From positions 202,832,276 to 202,896,275 of the forward strand of contig NC_089492.1 of NCBI RefSeq assembly GCF_036850765.1: a stretch of DNA of 64,000 nt. Direction: 5' to 3'. The translations under genes were made by a program, and so were the position numbers. Below are positions 60,338-64,000 of this stretch, in pieces. The DNA comes from Saccopteryx bilineata (taxonomy: Eukaryota; Chordata; Mammalia; Chiroptera; Emballonuridae). The notes beneath the pieces are model-generated. The model was not told the DNA's origin and did no database searches. It saw only the letters and a list, made by a program, of their open reading frames with translations. Position 1 is the stretch's first letter. The number at the start of each line of letters is the position of its first letter.

Positions 60338-60440
60338 CTCTCAACAACTAAAGTGCCACAACTATAAGCTGATGCTTCTCATTTCTCTCCCTTTCTGTCA
60401 GTCTCAGTCTCTGTTTGTCTCTCTCACAAAAATAAACCAA
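60338..60440 (+). mobile_element. Type 3 SINE, 3' fragment
   Basis: 3' part only: 'caacaactaaagtgccacaa', 'tgatgcttctcatttctctc' and CT-rich end. Confidence 0.65.
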
Positions 60441-62514
60441 ACAAACAAAATTCTCAACAAGAAATCATCCTGGACTGAATGGCTTCACAGTCCAGGATCA
60501 ATTTTAGCAAACATTCAAAGAAATAATAACTATATTTTTCAAACCATTCAAAAGTTTGGAAGACACACAACTCATTTTACAATACCAACAGTATCCTAAT
60601 TCCAAAGCCATATAAAGACACTATAAAGAAAGAAAAGTATAAGCCATTATCTCTGATAAATATAAATGCTAAAGCCTTCAACAAAACATTAGCAAACCAG
60701 ATATAGCAATACATTATAAAGATCATACACCATGATTGAGTGGGATTTATTCCAGGGATATAAGATTGGTAAAATATTTGCAAATCAAAAAAATGTGATA
60801 CACCACATACACAAAATGAAGGCTAAAAACATGATCATATAGATGTAGAAAAATCATTTGATAAAGTCCAACACCCATTTATGATAAAATTTTTCAGCAA
60901 AGTGGGAATAGAAAGAGCATATCTCAACAGAATAAAGGTCATATATGACAAACGCACAGCCAATATCATACTCAATAGGCATAAACTACAAGCATTTCCT
61001 TAAAGACTTGAAACAAGACAAGAATGTCTGCTTTCATCACTCTTATTCAACATAATACAGGAAGCTTTAGCTACTACAATTAGACAAGAAGAAGAAGAAG
61101 AAGAAAGGGCATCCAAATTGGAAAGGAAGAAGCAAAACTGTCATTATTTGCAAATGGCATGATACTGTGTATAGAGAACCCTAAAATTTTATTTTAAAAA
61201 ACTACTAGAATGTATAAATAAATTTAATCATTAGCAGGATACAAAATAAGTATCTAGAAGTCAGTTGCATTTTTATATATCAATAATTATTTATCAGAAA
61301 GGAAAACAAAGAAAACAATCTCATTCACAGTTGTTTCAAATAGAATAAAATACCTAGGAATAAATTTAACCAATGATGTATAAAATATGCGCTTAGAAAA
61401 TTATATGATGCTAAAGAAAGAAATTAAAAGCACATACCGTGTTTACCAATATGAAGAATTAAGATCATTAAAATGTTCATACTGCCGAAAGCAAACTATA
61501 GATTCAACAGAATTCTTATAAAATACCAATGGTGTTTTTCACAGAACTAGAACACCTATTTCAAAAATGTATATGGAACCACAAAATCCCATGAATAGCC
61601 ACAGCAATCTTGAGAAAGAAGAATAAAGTTGTAAGAATCAAATTATCTCATATCAAACTATACAGAAGTCCATAAGTAATCAAAGAAGTCTTGTACTAGC
61701 ATAAAAACTGACATACAGATCAATGGAATAGAATAGAGAGCACTGAAATCAACCAAGGCCTTTATAGTAAATTAATATTCAATAAAGGAGTCAAAAACAT
61801 ACCATGGGGTAAAAATAGTTTATTTAGTAAATGGTATTGGGAAAATTGGAAAGATATGTGCAAAAGTGTAAAAATAAACCACTTTCTTATACCATACACA
61901 ATAATATACTCAATGGATTAAAGGCTTACATGTAGGACTCAAAACCATAAAACTCCTAAAAGAAAACATAATCAACAAAAAAGAATACATAGACATTATG
62001 GATATTTCTCATAATGATATTTGTTCTGATATATCTCTTTGGGAAAGGGAATCAAAAATAAAGAAAGGAAAATAGGACTATATCAAGCTAAAAATGTTTT
62101 GTACAACAAAGGAAACTGTCAAACAAAATGAAAAGACAGCCCACTGAATGGGAGAACATATTCATTGATACAACTAATAATTCAGTAACACCCAAAATTT
62201 ACAAAAAATCTTATAAAATTTAACAACAACAACAAAAATAAATAAAAAATCCAATTATAAATGGGCAAAGGACCTGAATAGACATTTCTCCAAAGTCTGG
62301 CCAATAGATGGCCAATAGATCTATGAAAAGATGTTCAATGTCACTAATCATCAGAGAAATGCAAATAAAAACGACAGTGACATATCACATCACACCTATC
62401 AGAATAGCTATCATCAATAAATCAATATTCCCAACAACTGTTGGGAAGGATGTGGAGAAAAGGGAACACTTGTGCAATGTTGGTGGGAATGTACATTAGT
62501 GCAGTGGTTACAGG

Positions 62515-63394
62515 AACAAGCTGAAGCTTATGCTGCACATCATTATGAAGCCAACACAGAGACAGGGACTGAAGTGGATATAAATGTCTTTAATTGAATT
62601 GCCAGCAAACCCCAAGAGGCAGAGGACTTCATACATGAAACCATTCTCAGTTTATAGGCCTTTTTTACAAGGTGATCAGGACTAGTTAGGGAGGGGGAAA
62701 ATGTGGCTATGTACCCTTTCTCAGGTCTGAATATTCTTCTTTTGCCTTGGCATGTCTGCCACCTTTGGAGATAAGGTTTCTGGTCTTGTTATTTTTCTTA
62801 AGGACTTGGATTGGGTCTGAGTGCTCCATGCAGGGCTGTGGACTCCTGTGTTTGATCTGGTTTTCTTTTTTTATTAAGTAAGAGGAGGGGAGGGAGAGAA
62901 ACAGACTCCCACATGCACCCTAACCAAGATTCTTTCCCCAAACCCATTATGGGGCAAAGCTCTGCCCATCCAGAGCTGTTTCATGGCAATCAAGCTATTT
63001 TTGGTGTCTGAGGCAGAGGCTCCAGGGAGCCATCCTAGCAGCTGGGGCCAACTTCCTGGAATTAATTGAGCTATGGCTGGCTGAAGGAGGGGAAGAGAGA
63101 GATAGAGAAAGAGAGAGAGAGAAAGATGGGGGAGGGGTGGAGAAGCAGATGGTCACTTCTGTGTGCCCTTACCAGGAATCAAACCTGGGACATCCACATG
63201 CCAGGCCAATTCTCTATCATTGAGCCAACTGGCCAGCATTGATCTGGCTTTCAAAACCTGATATCTTGGCTAGGGAATCAATTCAGCTGGCTTCCCTATG
63301 CCTGAAAAATACAAAAAAGCAAAAAACTAACAATTCTACAAATAGAGTATAAGATTAATGTATTGGGAATATATCTACTGTCTGTCCCCTTACA
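62515..63394 (-). mobile_element. Solo LTR, reverse, split by a SINE
   Basis: In reverse it starts TGTAAGGGGACAGACAG and ends GTTCCTGTAACCA. It has gcctataaactgag as a TATA region and aattaaagacattt near the R end. L1 sequence reads across it (gtacattagtgcag, then cagccactatgg), so it is an insertion. The exact duplication is unclear (gcag/acag). About 500 bases long once the inner SINE is removed. No internal genes. Confidence 0.75.
62866..63239 (-). mobile_element. Long tRNA-headed bat SINE (type 1), reverse, inside an LTR
   Basis: Old reverse copy ('gagccaactggccagca' head, 'gaatcaaacctgggac' B-box). Flanks tgatctggttttc (62853-62865) and tgatctggctttc (63240-63252) are a 13-base duplication with one change. 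Confidence 0.9.
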
Positions 63395-64000
63395 CAGCCA
63401 CTATGGAAAGCAATATGGAGTTACCTCAGGTTTATTTAAATGTAACTGCCTTATGACTCAGTGAATTCACTTCTGGTTATTTATCAGAAGAAACTCAAAA
63501 CACTAATTTAATAGAATATATTACCCTTATGTTCATTGCAGCATTATTTACAAAAGCCAAGATTTGGGAACAGCCCAAATGTCCATTAGTAGATGAGTGG
63601 ATGAAAATTGTGATACATTTACACAAGGTAATACTTACTTGGCTTAAAGAAGAAAGAAATATTTTCCTTTGTGACAGCATGATGGACCTGGAGAGCATCA
63701 TGATAAGTGAAGTAAACCAGTCAGAGAAAGACAAGTAACACATGATTTAACTCATTTGTGGAAATATAATGAACAAAATAAACTAACAAACAAATGTTCA
63801 GAGAATAGACTGACAGTTGTCGAGGGAAATGGGATTGGAGGGTTAGGTGAAAAAGGGGTAGGAATTAACTCCCCCCCCAAAATAAGTCATAAACACAGTC
63901 AACAGTATGATGATTACCAGTTGGAAAGTGGGAGGAGGTAAATGAGAATATTGGGGGTACAATTGCCAATAGAAGGAAACTTGACTTGGGGTGATAAACA

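Larger units (their letters stand above)
56890..63960 (+). mobile_element. Old near-full-length L1, with nested insertions
   Basis: 5'UTR-like sequence at 56890-57800, ORF1 traces at 57900-58620, the ORF2 start near 58720 and endonuclease traces (a short frame beginning [20 protein letters not shown] at 59237). RT and distal ORF2 follow to 62514, and the end lies at 63395-63960. Every frame is broken. Insertions are at 59694-59905, 60338-60440 and 62515-63394. Older than the L1s at 3-9 kb and 47-49 kb. Confidence 0.75.

Overview
This is a non-coding, repeat-laden stretch of a mammalian genome, most likely from a bat. The inference rests on repeats: many copies of tRNA-headed SINEs of the long 'ctggccggttggctcag' type, the short 'tggcgcagtggataaagcg' type and a third type rich in 'gcttgag' blocks. 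They sit among dense L1 elements, and I associate this combination with bats, probably horseshoe-bat relatives. No prokaryotic feature is present. The species call is from memory of repeat families and was not searched.

The only host gene I can recognise is on the minus strand, a guanylate-binding protein (GBP) of the GBP4/6/7-like group. Coding exons 2 to 8 lie at 37129-37324, 31379-31504, 30263-30372, 29879-30075, 11042-11286, 10058-10338 and 517-729. Exons 9 onward would lie beyond position 1. Exon phases fit one another exactly, but the gene is broken in five places: a 2-base deletion in exon 3, a lost exon 4 acceptor (TG for AG), a 1-base deletion in exon 6, a GC donor after exon 7 and a TAA inside exon 8. 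I call it a pseudogene, though not necessarily untranscribed.

The introns are TE-stuffed. 947-9547 is one retrotransposition unit in the gene's own orientation: a nearly intact full-length L1 (5'UTR, ORF1, ORF2) followed by about 2.3 kb of non-L1 and older L1 sequence, flanked by perfect 15-bp target duplications. 11.9-29.4 kb is a pile of older plus-strand L1 remnants, broken by SINEs, a solo LTR (20029-20724), an unidentified 660-bp insert and a 1.6-kb DNA transposon (26054-27652) carrying an internally deleted transposase-like gene. Between exons 3 and 2 lie two inverted copies of one LTR family (31535-32341 and 34735-35503) and a third LTR of another class (33511-34015).

Upstream of exon 2 (37.4-64 kb) I see no gene. 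There is an old minus-strand L1 (39.9-43.6 kb), a plus-strand L1 that keeps its 5' end and ORF1 but loses its 3' end at an abrupt junction (43.6-45.8 kb), a minus-strand 5'-truncated L1 flanked by extraordinary direct repeats of about 265 bp (46820-49187), a quiet stretch (51.1-55.7 kb), and another old plus-strand L1 (56.9-64 kb) interrupted by an LTR that itself contains a SINE.

Most promising for follow-up: the transposase-bearing element, the 265-bp duplication, the L1 with a long 3' passenger, and the decayed GBP gene.
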